This document shows, one piece after another, positions 45,381-54,921 of a stretch of 64,000 nucleotides of DNA. A program made the position numbers and the translations under genes. The first letter of the stretch is position 1. Every line of letters starts with the position of its first letter. The notes under the pieces are model-generated. The model saw only the letters and a program-made list of their open reading frames with translations. It was not told the DNA's origin and made no database searches. Origin of the DNA: Zhongshania sp. (lineage in GTDB: Bacteria > Pseudomonadota > Gammaproteobacteria > Pseudomonadales > Spongiibacteraceae); NCBI RefSeq assembly GCF_029212375.1, contig NZ_JARGNU010000011.1, positions 62,001 through 126,000 on the forward strand, in the 5' to 3' direction.

Positions 45381-46337
45381 ATGACGGAAAAACACGCTAT
45401 CGGCCAGTTGCGCAACTGGCTGACTTCGCAAATTATTGGCCAGCAAAGCTTGGTCGACCGCTTACTTATCGCCCTGCTGGCCGACGGCCATTTATTGGTC
45501 GAGGGTGCACCTGGGCTGGCTAAAACTAAAGCGATTAAAACCTTGTCTGACGGTATCGCGGCCAGTTTTCAGCGCATTCAGTTTACCCCCGACTTGTTGC
45601 CCGGCGATGTTACCGGCAGTGATATTTACCGGCCAGAAACCGGTGCCTTTGAATTTCAGCCCGGCCCGATATTTCACAACTTAGTCTTGGCCGACGAAAT
45701 CAACCGTGCGCCCGCCAAGGTGCAATCGGCGCTGCTAGAAGCCATGGCCGAGCGTCAGGTCAGCGTGGGCAGCAACACCCTGCAGCTGCCGCCCTTGTTT
45801 CTGGTAATGGCCACCCAAAACCCTTTGGAGCAGGAAGGCACCTACCCGCTGCCAGAAGCCCAGCTCGACCGCTTTTTAATGCACGTTAACGTCGCCTACC
45901 CCGATGCGGCGGCAGAACTGGAAATTCTGCGCCGCGTGCGCGCCGAAGCCAAAGGCGAGATTAGCCAGCCCGAGCCTCTCAGCCAAGACATCTTGCTAGC
46001 GGCCCGCGAGCAGATACTCAATTTACACATGGCCGAAGCGGTAGAGGAATACATGGTGCAGCTGGTTATTGCCAGCCGTGAACCCGCCCGCCTCGACGCC
46101 GAGTTAGCCGGCTGGTTAGAAGTGGGCGCCAGCCCCCGCGCCACCATTGCCCTCGACCGCTGCGCCCGCGCCCACGCCTGGCTCAACGACCGCGACTACG
46201 TTAGCCCCGACGACGTGCAAGCCATTGCCCACGACGTATTGCGCCACCGCCTTATTCTCAGCTTTGAAGCCGAGGCCGACGGCATTCGTAAAGACCATAT
46301 TATCGACCGCCTGCTGCAGGTGGTGCCGGTGGCATGA
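45381..46337 (+). CDS. MoxR-family AAA+ ATPase
   Basis: This is 318 residues. Walker A EGAPGLAKTKAIKTL is near residue 40, and the MoxR segment LADEINRAPAKVQSALLEAMAERQVSV follows near 105, then ATQNPLEQEGTYPLPEAQLDRF. MoxR ATPases are chaperone-like and work with VWA proteins to mature or load partner complexes. It is first in an operon whose next gene overlaps by 4 bp and which ends with BatD. Confidence 0.96.
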   Translation: MTEKHAIGQLRNWLTSQIIGQQSLVDRLLIALLADGHLLVEGAPGLAKTKAIKTLSDGIAASFQRIQFTPDLLPGDVTGSDIYRPETGAFEFQPGPIFHNLVLADEINRAPAKVQSALLEAMAERQVSVGSNTLQLPPLFLVMATQNPLEQEGTYPLPEAQLDRFLMHVNVAYPDAAAELEILRRVRAEAKGEISQPEPLSQDILLAAREQILNLHMAEAVEEYMVQLVIASREPARLDAELAGWLEVGASPRATIALDRCARAHAWLNDRDYVSPDDVQAIAHDVLRHRLILSFEAEADGIRKDHIIDRLLQVVPVA

Positions 46338-47290
46338 GCAGCCTGCCACGGGGCAATTTTAGCGCGCCGGTTCAGGGCGCCATTGTGGATCAGCAGGCGC
46401 TGATCCACACCCGTTTTGCCGGCGCACAATTGCGCGCCACCCCCAAGCGTCGCCATTTTGCCAAACAGAGTGGCAGCCACGCCTCACCGGTAAAAGGCAG
46501 GGGCTTGGCCTTTCATCATGTGCGGGAATATCAGGGTGGCGACGAAATTCGTCATATCGACTGGCGAGTCACCGCGCGCACCGCCAAAGCCCACACCAAA
46601 ATATTTGAAGAGGAAAAAGAGCGCCCAGTAGTGCTCTGCCTAGACCAGCGCAACAGCATGTTTTTTGGCAGTCGCCACTGTTTCAAATCGGTGCTCGCCT
46701 GCCACGTTGCGGCCACCCTCGCTTGGGCCGGCTTAGACAATAACGATCGGGTTGGCGGCTTGGTATTTACCGACAACCAGCACCGCGAAGTACGGCCGCG
46801 GCGCAGTCACCGCGCAGTGTTAAATTTTATACACACCGCCGCCAGCTACAATCAGCAATTGGCCGACACCAGTGCAAGCGGCGATGAGCTTATCGATGCG
46901 CCGCAAAGTCTCGCCAAGGCCTTTGAAGAATTGCGCCGCATCACTAGGCCCGGTTCCACGGTATATGTCGTCAGCGATTTTAACGGTTTTGAACAAGACG
47001 CCGAGCGCCAGCTTCATCTCATTGCGCGACACAACGATGTTATCGCCATTGCGATTCAAGACCCACTCGAAGACAACCTACCTAGTGCGGGCATGTATTC
47101 GGTCAGCAATGGGCGGGAGCGTTTGCAGTTAATGGTTAACCCCGCGCTGCGCCAACAATTTCACGAGCGCCGCGAGCAATCCCAACTGCGACTAAAAGCC
47201 AGCTTGCGCCGCGCCGGTATTCATCATATTTCGCTGGCAACCGATGCGCCGTTTTTTGACACCTTGCAACGGGGCATGATGGGCAAATGA
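46334..47290 (+). CDS. DUF58 domain protein
   Basis: This is 318 residues, soluble. The DUF58 hallmark EYQGGDEIRHIDWRVTART is near residue 75, and a degenerate VWA-like fold follows (RPVVLCLDQRNSMFFGS and TVYVVSDFNGFE), in which the MIDAS DxSxS reads DQRNS. The ATG overlaps the moxR stop by 4 bp. In this conserved operon the DUF58 protein is thought to couple MoxR to the membrane VWA proteins. Confidence 0.93.
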   Translation: MSSLPRGNFSAPVQGAIVDQQALIHTRFAGAQLRATPKRRHFAKQSGSHASPVKGRGLAFHHVREYQGGDEIRHIDWRVTARTAKAHTKIFEEEKERPVVLCLDQRNSMFFGSRHCFKSVLACHVAATLAWAGLDNNDRVGGLVFTDNQHREVRPRRSHRAVLNFIHTAASYNQQLADTSASGDELIDAPQSLAKAFEELRRITRPGSTVYVVSDFNGFEQDAERQLHLIARHNDVIAIAIQDPLEDNLPSAGMYSVSNGRERLQLMVNPALRQQFHERREQSQLRLKASLRRAGIHHISLATDAPFFDTLQRGMMGK

Positions 47291-47312
47291 ATCTCGTCAT
47301 GACAACACCACT

Positions 47313-47831
47313 ATGAATACGCCTAGCCCAACACAGCTCCCAGCGGGTGCAAATCCCCTAGACCAGCTAGCGGATATTCATCTGCCCCCCGCCGTTCCCA
47401 ACTTTCCTTGGGCACTGGGCTGGTGGGTAGTAATTATAGTATGCCTTTGTTTAATTGCAGCCGCTTACTGGCTGTGGCGGCACTACCGCCGACGCGGCGC
47501 CTACCGCCGCGCCGCGCAATTAGAATTAGCCGCCCTAAAGGCCATCGACAACGACGCCGAGTTTGCCCGCCAGCTCAATCAATTATTGCGAAGAGTTGCT
47601 ATTCATTGCCAACAATCTAAACCCGCTGCGCCTGCACTAGCTGGCCTCAGTGGCGAGCAATGGCAAACCTTTATTTACTATGGCTGCGGCGCTAAACCCG
47701 CGTTTACCGAGGCCAATCTCGATGCCTTGTTTGCGGCAGCCTATCAGGCTCACGCCGCGCCCCTAGATCGCCAGCAGCTGCTTAAGCAAGCGCAGCAGTG
47801 GATCGCCCGTCATCGGAGCCATTATGTTTGA
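47313..47831 (+). CDS. DUF4381 membrane protein
   Basis: This is 172 residues with one transmembrane helix (about 31-53: ALGWWVVIIVCLCLIAAAYWLW) after a DIHLPPAVPNFPWA lead, then a basic stretch and a helical cytoplasmic domain. This is the DUF4381 layout found between DUF58 and the VWA genes of Bat operons. It overlaps the next gene by 8 bp. Confidence 0.9.
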   Translation: MNTPSPTQLPAGANPLDQLADIHLPPAVPNFPWALGWWVVIIVCLCLIAAAYWLWRHYRRRGAYRRAAQLELAALKAIDNDAEFARQLNQLLRRVAIHCQQSKPAAPALAGLSGEQWQTFIYYGCGAKPAFTEANLDALFAAAYQAHAAPLDRQQLLKQAQQWIARHRSHYV

Positions 47832-48870
47832 ATTGCAATGGCCATGGATTTTTGTGCTACTACCGCTACCCCTGCTAGTGCGCTGGCTGTCTAAAGCGCA
47901 AACCAGCGCCAGCGGCGCCGCACTGCGGGTGCCGTTTTTTAGCCAATTGCGCAGCTTAAGTGGCGAGCAATCGGCCCCCGTACACAGCAGTAATAAATTC
48001 GATTTACTGCTGATGTTACTGCTATGGATCGCCCTCTTGCTGGCCAGCGCCAGACCAATTTGGATTGGCGACGCCGTTGCCATGCCCACTAAGGGCCGCG
48101 ATCTTATGCTCGCAGTAGACATCTCCGGCTCAATGTCGCAAGAAGACATGGTTATTCAAGATGAAGCGCTGCCGCGGATCACTGTTGTTAAAGCGGTCGT
48201 TAATCAATTTGTACAACAGCGCCGCGGCGACAAGCTCGGCCTGATCCTGTTTGGCAGTCAGCCCTATATTCAGTCACCCCTGACCTTCGACCTCGACACC
48301 GTTAACACCTTAATGGACGAGGCCCAAGTTGGCTTTGCGGGTAAACAAACCGCCATCGGCGACGCCATTGGCTTTGCCATAAAGCGCCTGCGCGAACGAC
48401 CAGAAAACAGCCGAGTCGTGGTGCTCCTCACCGACGGCGCCGACACTGCCAGCAATTTAAACCCCCTCGAAGCCAGCAAATTAGCCGCTGCCGAAAACAT
48501 TAAGATCTACACCATCGGTGTTGGCGCCACCGAGATGCGTGTACCCGGTATATTTGGCAGCAACTTTGGCGCGCGCACCGTCAACCCGTCGGCCGATCTA
48601 GATGAAGACACCCTGCAAAGCATTGCCGACACCACCGGCGGCGCCTATTACCGCGCCCGCAACCCCGCTGAATTACAGGCCGCGTATGCCGCCATCGCCG
48701 CTTTAGAACCTATTGACCAAGAGCAGGAGATGCTCCGCCCCGAGCGCTCGCTGCTGCACTGGCCGCTGCTCTTCGCCGCCGGCCTGTGGCTGCTATTAGC
48801 GCTCAAGCGCAATCTACCCGAACTCGCGCCCCGCAAGCCTGCGCCAAACCAAAATGGGGGCACGCTATGA
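47824..48870 (+). CDS. BatA-like VWA-domain membrane protein
   Basis: This is 348 residues. Two N-terminal hydrophobic segments and one at the C-terminus frame a VWA domain with an intact MIDAS (AVDISGSMSQ, DxSxS) near residue 98. FGSQPYIQSPLTFDLDTV and VLLTDGADTASN follow in order. The VWA face binds a metal and a partner protein, so this is probably the membrane partner of the MoxR ATPase. The stop overlaps the next gene by ATGA. Confidence 0.94.
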   Translation: MFELQWPWIFVLLPLPLLVRWLSKAQTSASGAALRVPFFSQLRSLSGEQSAPVHSSNKFDLLLMLLLWIALLLASARPIWIGDAVAMPTKGRDLMLAVDISGSMSQEDMVIQDEALPRITVVKAVVNQFVQQRRGDKLGLILFGSQPYIQSPLTFDLDTVNTLMDEAQVGFAGKQTAIGDAIGFAIKRLRERPENSRVVVLLTDGADTASNLNPLEASKLAAAENIKIYTIGVGATEMRVPGIFGSNFGARTVNPSADLDEDTLQSIADTTGGAYYRARNPAELQAAYAAIAALEPIDQEQEMLRPERSLLHWPLLFAAGLWLLLALKRNLPELAPRKPAPNQNGGTL

Positions 48871-50828
48871 CGCTGCCAAGCTTGCACTGGATACGTCCCG
48901 ACTTACTGTGGACAGCGATTCCCCTAATCATCGCCGCCTTGCTCCTCGCGCGGCAAAGCCGCCAGCAGGGCGCTTGGCAAAAGCATATCGACCCCAGCCT
49001 ACTACCCTATTTGCTTGACGGTAAAAGTGGCGCCAAACCCGCTCGGTCACTGACATTATTATTTTTGCTTAGCGCCATCGCTTGGCTCGCCTTACTTGGC
49101 CCCGCTTGGGAGCAAGCCCCCACCCCGCTCTACAAAAACACCGAGGGCATGGTGGTGGTGCTGGATTTATCTCCGTCGATGTTGGCGGAAGATATTCAAC
49201 CCTCGCGCATTCGCCAGGCACGCTTCAAACTCCGCGATCTATTGCAGCTGCGCCAAGATGGTCAAACCGGCTTAGTGGTATTCGCCGCGGATGCCTTTGT
49301 GGTGGCACCGCTCACCGACGACGTAAACACCTTGCTCACGCTGATTCCCGGCCTGCACCCAGGCATGATGCCGCAGATTGGCAGCAATCCACTGGCCGGC
49401 GTAACACTCGCCAAAGACTTGTTAGACCAAAACGGTGGCAGCGGCAGAATTCTGCTTATTACAGACGGCATCAATAAAGCGCAGTTAAATGGCTTGCAGA
49501 AATTCCTCGACGACAGCCCCTACCCGCTCTCGGTATTGGCGGTTGGCACTCGCGACGGCGCCCCCATCCCCCTGCCCGAGGGCGGCTTTGCCAAAGACAG
49601 CAGCGGTAATATTATTGTGCCCGCCCTTAGCGTTAGCGAGCTGCGCGCCTTAGCGAGTTCAGGCAATGGCGATTATCGCGAACTCAGCTTAGACGACAGC
49701 GATATCCGCGCCTTAAACCCCGACGACGCCAGTAGCGCAGAGAGCGCCACCGGCAAAAATTCCGAGCGTCAATTTGACCAATGGAAAGACGCTGGCGCGT
49801 GGCTAGTCTTATTGCTATTGCCATTGAGCCTACTCGGTTTTCGGCGCAGCTGGCTACCCAATCTACTGCTACCGCTGCTATTGCCGCTACTATTACTTGC
49901 CCAGCCAAACACCGCCAATGCCCTAGAATTTAATGACCTATGGCAAACCCCAGACCAGCGCGGCGCAGCCTTATTAGAGCGCGACCCCGCCGCGGCTGCC
50001 GAGCATTTTAAAGACCCCGCGTGGCGGGCCAGTGCCCAGTATCGCGCCGGCGATTATGCCGCAGCCGCCGAGAGCTATGCCCAACTTAGCGGTAGCGATG
50101 CCGCCTATAATCGCGGCAATGCGCTAGCAAAGGCTGGCAAACTAAACGAAGCCATCGCCGCCTTCGAGGAAGCACTGGCACAAGACCCCGACATGAGCGA
50201 TGCCCAGCGCAATAAAGCCATTGTCGAGGATTTGAAAAAGCAGCAAGAACAGCAGCAGGACCAGTCACAAGACCAATCCCAGAAAGGCGACGGCGACAAA
50301 TCAGATAAAGATCAACAGTCTGAATCATCTGATCAGCAAGACCAAGATGGCAAAGACAGCAACCAGAAAGAAAATCAAGACGGCAAGCAAGGCGACTCGT
50401 CGCAACAAGATAAATCTGAGCAGCAAAATTCTGATCAAAAAAATAACGGTAAGAATGATCAGCAAAACGACAAGTCAGAATCCCAAGACGCTACCGAGCA
50501 AGATCAAACCGAAAGCAGTGCTGATCAAGAAAAACAGCAGCAAGCGGAGCAGCGCAAGTCTGAACTCGCCGACGACTACGCCAAACAAGCTGCCGAGCAA
50601 AAGCCTGGAGAAGACGCTCCAGACGCCGACCCCAAGGAAAACGGCAAGCCCGCCGGCGCAGTAGAGTCCCAAGCGCCGCTGAGCGAAGCTGACCAATCAA
50701 AAGAGCAATGGCTGCGCAAAATACCGGATAACCCCGACAATTTATTGCGCAACAAATTTCAGTATCAACACCAGCTCCGCCAACATCGCGGCGAGCAAAT
50801 CGAGAGGGAGGATTATGCGCCTTATTAA
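48867..50828 (+). CDS. BatB/BatC-like VWA + TPR protein with long charged tail
   Basis: This is 653 residues from ATG 48867 (ATGA overlap with the previous stop). N-terminal membrane helices and a VWA domain with DLSPSM MIDAS (near 98) are followed by another hydrophobic region (about 315-350). TPR-like repeats come next (YRAGDYAAAAESYAQLS, NRGNALAKAGKLNEAIAAFE). The last 200 residues are extremely rich in Gln, Asp, Lys, Ser and Glu and almost surely disordered. This combines BatB and BatC of Bacteroides in one chain, a common proteobacterial form. Confidence 0.94.
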   Translation: MTLPSLHWIRPDLLWTAIPLIIAALLLARQSRQQGAWQKHIDPSLLPYLLDGKSGAKPARSLTLLFLLSAIAWLALLGPAWEQAPTPLYKNTEGMVVVLDLSPSMLAEDIQPSRIRQARFKLRDLLQLRQDGQTGLVVFAADAFVVAPLTDDVNTLLTLIPGLHPGMMPQIGSNPLAGVTLAKDLLDQNGGSGRILLITDGINKAQLNGLQKFLDDSPYPLSVLAVGTRDGAPIPLPEGGFAKDSSGNIIVPALSVSELRALASSGNGDYRELSLDDSDIRALNPDDASSAESATGKNSERQFDQWKDAGAWLVLLLLPLSLLGFRRSWLPNLLLPLLLPLLLLAQPNTANALEFNDLWQTPDQRGAALLERDPAAAAEHFKDPAWRASAQYRAGDYAAAAESYAQLSGSDAAYNRGNALAKAGKLNEAIAAFEEALAQDPDMSDAQRNKAIVEDLKKQQEQQQDQSQDQSQKGDGDKSDKDQQSESSDQQDQDGKDSNQKENQDGKQGDSSQQDKSEQQNSDQKNNGKNDQQNDKSESQDATEQDQTESSADQEKQQQAEQRKSELADDYAKQAAEQKPGEDAPDADPKENGKPAGAVESQAPLSEADQSKEQWLRKIPDNPDNLLRNKFQYQHQLRQHRGEQIEREDYAPY

Positions 50829-52614
50829 TCCCATTAGCCTTGCCCGCACCCACTACGCCACAGCGAGCACCACCCAGCCTATGAAGCGACATTCAGCCCA
50901 CCGCCACTTTGGCGCACTGCAATTGGTGCTTATTTTATTCAGCATACTAAGCGGCATGCCAAGCGCGTTTGCCGACACCAGTGTGCGCGCCAGTGTTGAT
51001 CGCAACCAAATATCCAGCGAAGAAACCTTTATATTATCGCTGGTCGCCGACAGTATTTTATTCACTGACGAACCCGACATCAGCGCGCTGGAAAATGATT
51101 TTCACGTTATTAGACGCCAGCAAAGCAGCCGCACCAATATCATCAACGGCAAGGTAAATAGCAGTCGCCAATGGGACTACACCCTCGCCCCCAAGCGCGA
51201 GGGCAATTTAACCATCCCCGCCATTACGATGGGCAAATACCAGACCAGGGCGCTGACCATATCCGTGAGCAAAGCGAGCAGCCAATCGCGGGGCAGTAAT
51301 GGCGACAGCGTGTATTTAGAATCCGACGTCACCCCGCGCTCAGCCTATGTGCAGGGTGAGCTGCAATACACGGTGAAAATCTTTACCTCGGTGAATTTCT
51401 TAGACGCTTCGTTAGAAGCACCCGAAGTGGATAACGCGGTAATTGAAGCCACCGGCGAGCAGCGTTATCAAACCTTGGTAGACGGCCGCTACTACCAAGT
51501 TATTGAACGTCATTATTCAATCTATCCGCAAACCAGTGGCGACCTGACAATTCCGGCACTTACCTTGCAGGCGCGGGTTGAGGGCTATCGACCGTCAATG
51601 CTCGACCCTGGCCGCCTCGTAGTAAAACGTAGCCAAGAACATCGACTCAAAATTATGCCGCCACCAGCAGAGTTTAAGGGCGCAGTGTGGTTGCCCGCCA
51701 AGGAGTTAGTGCTCAATGAAAACTGGAGTAAAGACCCCGACAATATTCGAGTTGGCGACTCCATCACCCGCACGGTAAGTATTCAGGCCGACGGTTTACT
51801 TGGCTCGCAGTTACCGAGTTTGCCCATTTATACATTGAGCAATGCCAAGCTCTACCCCGACCAAGCCAAGATAGAAAAAGGCGACGAACAGTCGAAATGG
51901 ACCGGCATCCGCAGCGAGTCGATGGCGATTATTCCCACCAAAGCCGGCGAATTTATTCTGCCCGAGGTGCGGATTCCCTGGTGGAACACCAAAACCAACA
52001 AAGCCGAAGTAGCCGTCTTAGCCGAGCGCCGCATTACGGTGAGACCGGCACTACTCGGCAATGGTAATACCGAAGCCACACCAAACAACTTGGCGGCAGG
52101 CGGCACCGGCCAAGCGGCCAACACAGCGAGCAATCCGAACCCCAATAATGACGACGCAACGAGCACCGCTACCAGCCCGCTACTGTGGTCGCTTATCGCC
52201 CTGCTCTGCCTCAGCAATGCCGCGTTTGCCGCTGCGTGGTATCGCGCTCGCCACAGCACGCTAAACGCTGCCAACAGCAACAAAGCAGAGGGAAAAACAA
52301 CGAGTGAAAGCCAGGCATTTAGCCAATTGAAAAAGTGTGTGCAGAGCGACGCCACAGCGCCAGTGCTGCGCTCGGCCTTAATTCACTGGGCGCAGGCTCA
52401 TTACCAGCAGAGCTTAAGCCTAAGCCAATTGGCGCAGCGCGCCAGCGAATTAAAACCCTATTGCGATGCCCTTGATGCCCAATTATTTTCCCAGCAAGGT
52501 GGCGGAGTCGACCCCAATGCGCTCCTTGAAGCGGTTAAATCCCTGCGCGGTAGAGCCGCCAAAAGGAGCGCAGAGACCGCCCCATTAGCGCCACTGTATC
52601 CGTCTAAGGTTTAA
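50815..52614 (+). CDS. BatD-like protein
   Basis: This is 599 residues. ATG 50815 follows an excellent ribosome site (GGGAGGA) inside the end of the previous gene (14-bp overlap). The secretion signal begins only near residue 23 (MKRHSAHRHFGALQLVLILF), so the second ATG at 50881 is possible but has no ribosome site. The periplasmic part has the BatD start DTSVRASVDRNQISSEETFIL and beta-sandwich repeats. One transmembrane helix is near 460-480, and a cytoplasmic tail follows. It closes the operon and meets the convergent transporter gene with a 4-bp overlap of stops. Confidence 0.92.
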   Translation: MRLINPISLARTHYATASTTQPMKRHSAHRHFGALQLVLILFSILSGMPSAFADTSVRASVDRNQISSEETFILSLVADSILFTDEPDISALENDFHVIRRQQSSRTNIINGKVNSSRQWDYTLAPKREGNLTIPAITMGKYQTRALTISVSKASSQSRGSNGDSVYLESDVTPRSAYVQGELQYTVKIFTSVNFLDASLEAPEVDNAVIEATGEQRYQTLVDGRYYQVIERHYSIYPQTSGDLTIPALTLQARVEGYRPSMLDPGRLVVKRSQEHRLKIMPPPAEFKGAVWLPAKELVLNENWSKDPDNIRVGDSITRTVSIQADGLLGSQLPSLPIYTLSNAKLYPDQAKIEKGDEQSKWTGIRSESMAIIPTKAGEFILPEVRIPWWNTKTNKAEVAVLAERRITVRPALLGNGNTEATPNNLAAGGTGQAANTASNPNPNNDDATSTATSPLLWSLIALLCLSNAAFAAAWYRARHSTLNAANSNKAEGKTTSESQAFSQLKKCVQSDATAPVLRSALIHWAQAHYQQSLSLSQLAQRASELKPYCDALDAQLFSQQGGGVDPNALLEAVKSLRGRAAKRSAETAPLAPLYPSKV

Positions 52615-53489
52615 GCGCGGTGCTCAGGTTCTGGCGGATTGCGCAATACCAGCACGCCGCCTATCACCACGCACACAATGCCGACAAGGGTTAGTTGGTC
52701 GGGAATATGATCCCAAATCAGCCAATCTAAAAGGCCGCTAAACACCACCGCAAAATAGCTGATCGGCGCCGACACCGACGCCGAAATATAGCGGTAGGCC
52801 AAGGTATAAAGCACAAAACCCAAATAAATCACCACGCCCATATACAATAAGCCCAGCCACGCCGAGCTGGGAATGGGCTGATAATTAAATAGGAAGAAGG
52901 GCAGGCTAACGATGACCGAAATTAAAAAATAGTAAAACAAAATTCTATTTTGAGGCTCGCCCTGCATTAATTCGCGGGTGCTCACCATCGACACCGCCAA
53001 TCCCAGCGCCGACAACAAGGCCAAGACATGCCACAGGCTAAAGCCGGCAAAACCCGGCTTTAGTACCAGTATTACCCCAACAAACCCCACCACCAAGGGC
53101 GGCCAGGCATGGCGGCTCACTCGCTGCTTAAACCACAGTAAAAGCACCAATGGCACCATCAGTGGCGCCGAGGCCCGCAACAAGGTCGCCTCAACCAGTG
53201 CGATATGCGTTAGCGCGAGGTAAAACAAATAGAAACACGCACAGCCGCTAATGCCGCGAATTAAGTGTAAACCCGGCCGCGTAGTCACTAGGCCCGCTCG
53301 CCCAGAGCGTAATATAGCGGGCAGCGCAAACAGAAAGCTTAGGCCGTACTGCACCATAACAATGCTAGAAACATGGACTTCTTGGGAAACGTGCTTACCC
53401 ACCGCCGCCACCGTACTGGATAAAAACACGGTAATTAACGACAGCGACAATCCAGTTAGCAATTGCTTTTGAGGGGCAGAAATAATCAA
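52611..53489 (-). CDS. EamA/DMT-family transporter
   Basis: This is 292 residues with about ten hydrophobic helices in two repeated halves, the drug/metabolite transporter build. GISGCACFYLFYLALTHIALVEATLLRASAPLMV is the usual first EamA repeat centre. The substrate is unknown; relatives export amino acids, nucleobases or small metabolites. It is a single gene, convergent with the Bat operon. Confidence 0.9.
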   Translation of the reverse strand: MIISAPQKQLLTGLSLSLITVFLSSTVAAVGKHVSQEVHVSSIVMVQYGLSFLFALPAILRSGRAGLVTTRPGLHLIRGISGCACFYLFYLALTHIALVEATLLRASAPLMVPLVLLLWFKQRVSRHAWPPLVVGFVGVILVLKPGFAGFSLWHVLALLSALGLAVSMVSTRELMQGEPQNRILFYYFLISVIVSLPFFLFNYQPIPSSAWLGLLYMGVVIYLGFVLYTLAYRYISASVSAPISYFAVVFSGLLDWLIWDHIPDQLTLVGIVCVVIGGVLVLRNPPEPEHRA

Positions 53490-53597
53490 TGACTAATCTC
53501 TAAAGTCCGGCAGATAGCACACCCACCTCGCCGAGGCAGTATTAGGCTGGCACTATAAAGAGAGCGCTGGCATTTAGCCAGTCCGTAATGGGGACGC

Positions 53598-53640
53598 AAA
53601 AAAGCCCGCAACCCACGCAAGATCACGTGGGTGCGGGCTT
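53598..53640 (-). terminator. Strong terminator after the HvfA-like gene
   Basis: AAGCCCGCA-ACCCACG pairs with CGTGGGT-GCGGGCTT, a stem of about 16 bp around a short loop. The minus-strand transcript ends in six U. It lies 25 bp after the stop of the gene at 53665. Confidence 0.88.
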
Positions 53641-53664
53641 AGTCATGCCAATATGAAGCGAAAT

Positions 53665-54009
53665 TTACTTGTTAGCGCCGCACTTGGCTTCGCCACATTT
53701 GCCTTCTTTAGCGGCTTTATCGGCGCCACATTTGGCTTCAGCAGCCGCTTTATCGGCGCCGCATTTAGCTTCGCCACATTTGCCTTCTTTGGCCGCCTTA
53801 TTAGCACCACACTTGGCTTCTTTGGCCGCTTTATCGGCGCCGCACTTAGCTTCACCACATTTGCCTTCAGCGTCTTTGGCGTAATTCGCCAACTGATAGC
53901 CACTGCTCATTACTTTGGCGGCAAAGGGGTTGGTATCAGCTACAGCAACTGAGGCCATAGAAGAAGCGAGCATTGCCGCACCAAACGCAGTCATTGCAGT
54001 TTTTTTCAT
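53665..54009 (-). CDS. hvfA: HvfA-like Cys-repeat RiPP metallophore precursor
   Basis: This is 114 residues. A signal peptide is cut after A24 (VAVA/DTNPF). NPFAAKVMSSGYQLA matches the conserved leader of HvfA proteins. Residues 48-114 are 2.5 copies of a 27-residue repeat with eight cysteines (51, 56, 67, 78, 83, 94, 105, 110), each in EGKCG or EAKCG. In HvfA peptides the cysteines of such motifs are converted by an MNIO (DUF692) enzyme and its HvfC partner into copper-binding groups. Neither gene is in the window. The gene is divergent from an HvfX/DoxX gene and shares with it a pair of ECF-type promoters, and it has its own strong terminator. Confidence 0.82.
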   Translation of the reverse strand: MKKTAMTAFGAAMLASSMASVAVADTNPFAAKVMSSGYQLANYAKDAEGKCGEAKCGADKAAKEAKCGANKAAKEGKCGEAKCGADKAAAEAKCGADKAAKEGKCGEAKCGANK

Positions 54010-54071
54010 GTTGTCGTCACCTTGATAAATTAATTGTTTAAATTGGTCGCCGTATGACGACTCTGCTCATT

Positions 54072-54098
54072 AGAGGTATTCCACCAGCCAGTGTTACA
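54072..54098 (-). promoter_or_regulatory. ECF-type promoter for the HvfA-like gene
   Basis: On the minus strand TGTAAC (54098-54093), 16 bases, then CCTCT (54076-54072). The -10 is about 63 bp from the start codon at 54009. It mirrors the plus-strand promoter at 54130. Confidence 0.62.
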
Positions 54099-54129
54099 AA
54101 CCCCGCAAAAATAATTCACTCTTTTTTTC

Positions 54130-54156
54130 TGTAACAAGTTTGCCCGCCCTGCGTCT
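54130..54156 (+). promoter_or_regulatory. ECF-type promoter for the HvfX gene
   Basis: TGTAAC (54130-54135), 16 bases, then CGTCT (54152-54156). The box sequences and spacing are those expected for an ECF sigma factor, and a sigma gene lies 80 bp after the hvfX stop. The -10 is 55 bp upstream of the hvfX ATG. Confidence 0.65.
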
Positions 54157-54211
54157 CATTGCCAATCGTACAGCACAAGCTGCATTGCCAATATTCTACG
54201 GAGTTTAGTTC

Positions 54212-54841
54212 ATGGTAGATTTTTTTAACTACGTAAACCGCAGTCAAGATTACATCGCGCGCGCATTTCGGCCCCTCGACGGACTGCCAGCCCTTGGCTT
54301 AAGGCTGTATTTGGTGCCCGTTTTTTGGATGGCAGGCAGCAGCAAAATGGCGAGTTTTAGCGCCACTGCCGAGTGGTTTGGCAACCCTGACTGGGGCTTG
54401 GGGCTGCCCTTTCCCACCCTGTTAGCATTTTTAGCCACCGCCACGGAGCTAGCCGGCGCACTGTTGCTATTGTTAGGCCTTGCAACCCGTTGGATTGCCA
54501 TTCCCCTCGCGATCACCATGATTGTGGCGGCATTGAGCGTGCACTGGCAATTTGGCTGGCAGGCCATTGCCGATGCCAGTGCGCCCTTTGCCAACGAGAG
54601 AGTTGTGGAATCGGTAGACAAACTCGCCGCGGCCCGCTCGCTACTCGAGGCCCACGGCAATTACGACTGGCTCACGTCGAGCGGCAATATTGTTATTCTC
54701 AATAACGGCATTGAGTTTGCTGCGACCTACCTAATAATGCTACTGGCTCTAATCGCCTTAGGCGGCGGCCGCTATGTGAGCGTCGATTACTGGCTAAACC
54801 GCAAATTTCGGCCGGTGTTAACGGATAAAACGAGTCATTAA
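54212..54841 (+). CDS. hvfX: HvfX-like DoxX-family membrane protein
   Basis: This is 209 residues with four hydrophobic helices of the DoxX/SURF4 type: GLRLYLVPVFWMAGSSKM near residue 30, TATELAGALLLLLGLATRWI near 75, IMLLALIALGGGRYVSVDYW near 180. The longer central loop (about 112-155) is usual for the HvfX branch found with HvfA/B/C copper-RiPP genes. It may supply redox or export functions for the modified peptide at the membrane. It is divergent from the HvfA-like gene, followed by the sigma/anti-sigma pair, and likely in one transcript with them. Confidence 0.82.
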   Translation: MVDFFNYVNRSQDYIARAFRPLDGLPALGLRLYLVPVFWMAGSSKMASFSATAEWFGNPDWGLGLPFPTLLAFLATATELAGALLLLLGLATRWIAIPLAITMIVAALSVHWQFGWQAIADASAPFANERVVESVDKLAAARSLLEAHGNYDWLTSSGNIVILNNGIEFAATYLIMLLALIALGGGRYVSVDYWLNRKFRPVLTDKTSH

Positions 54842-54921
54842 ACTTTATTTTTACAGTAAATTGCCGCCGCTTGGTTGCGTGCACACAGGGGGATCAGTGA
54901 CACTATGGGCTTAATCTGGGT

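Noticed and set aside
53653-53952. Open frames on the plus strand with FATFAFF-type and APHLASPHLPSL repeats
   Set aside because: These are the complement of the HvfA-like repeat gene. The repeat period and the leader, signal peptide and terminator all favour the minus-strand reading.
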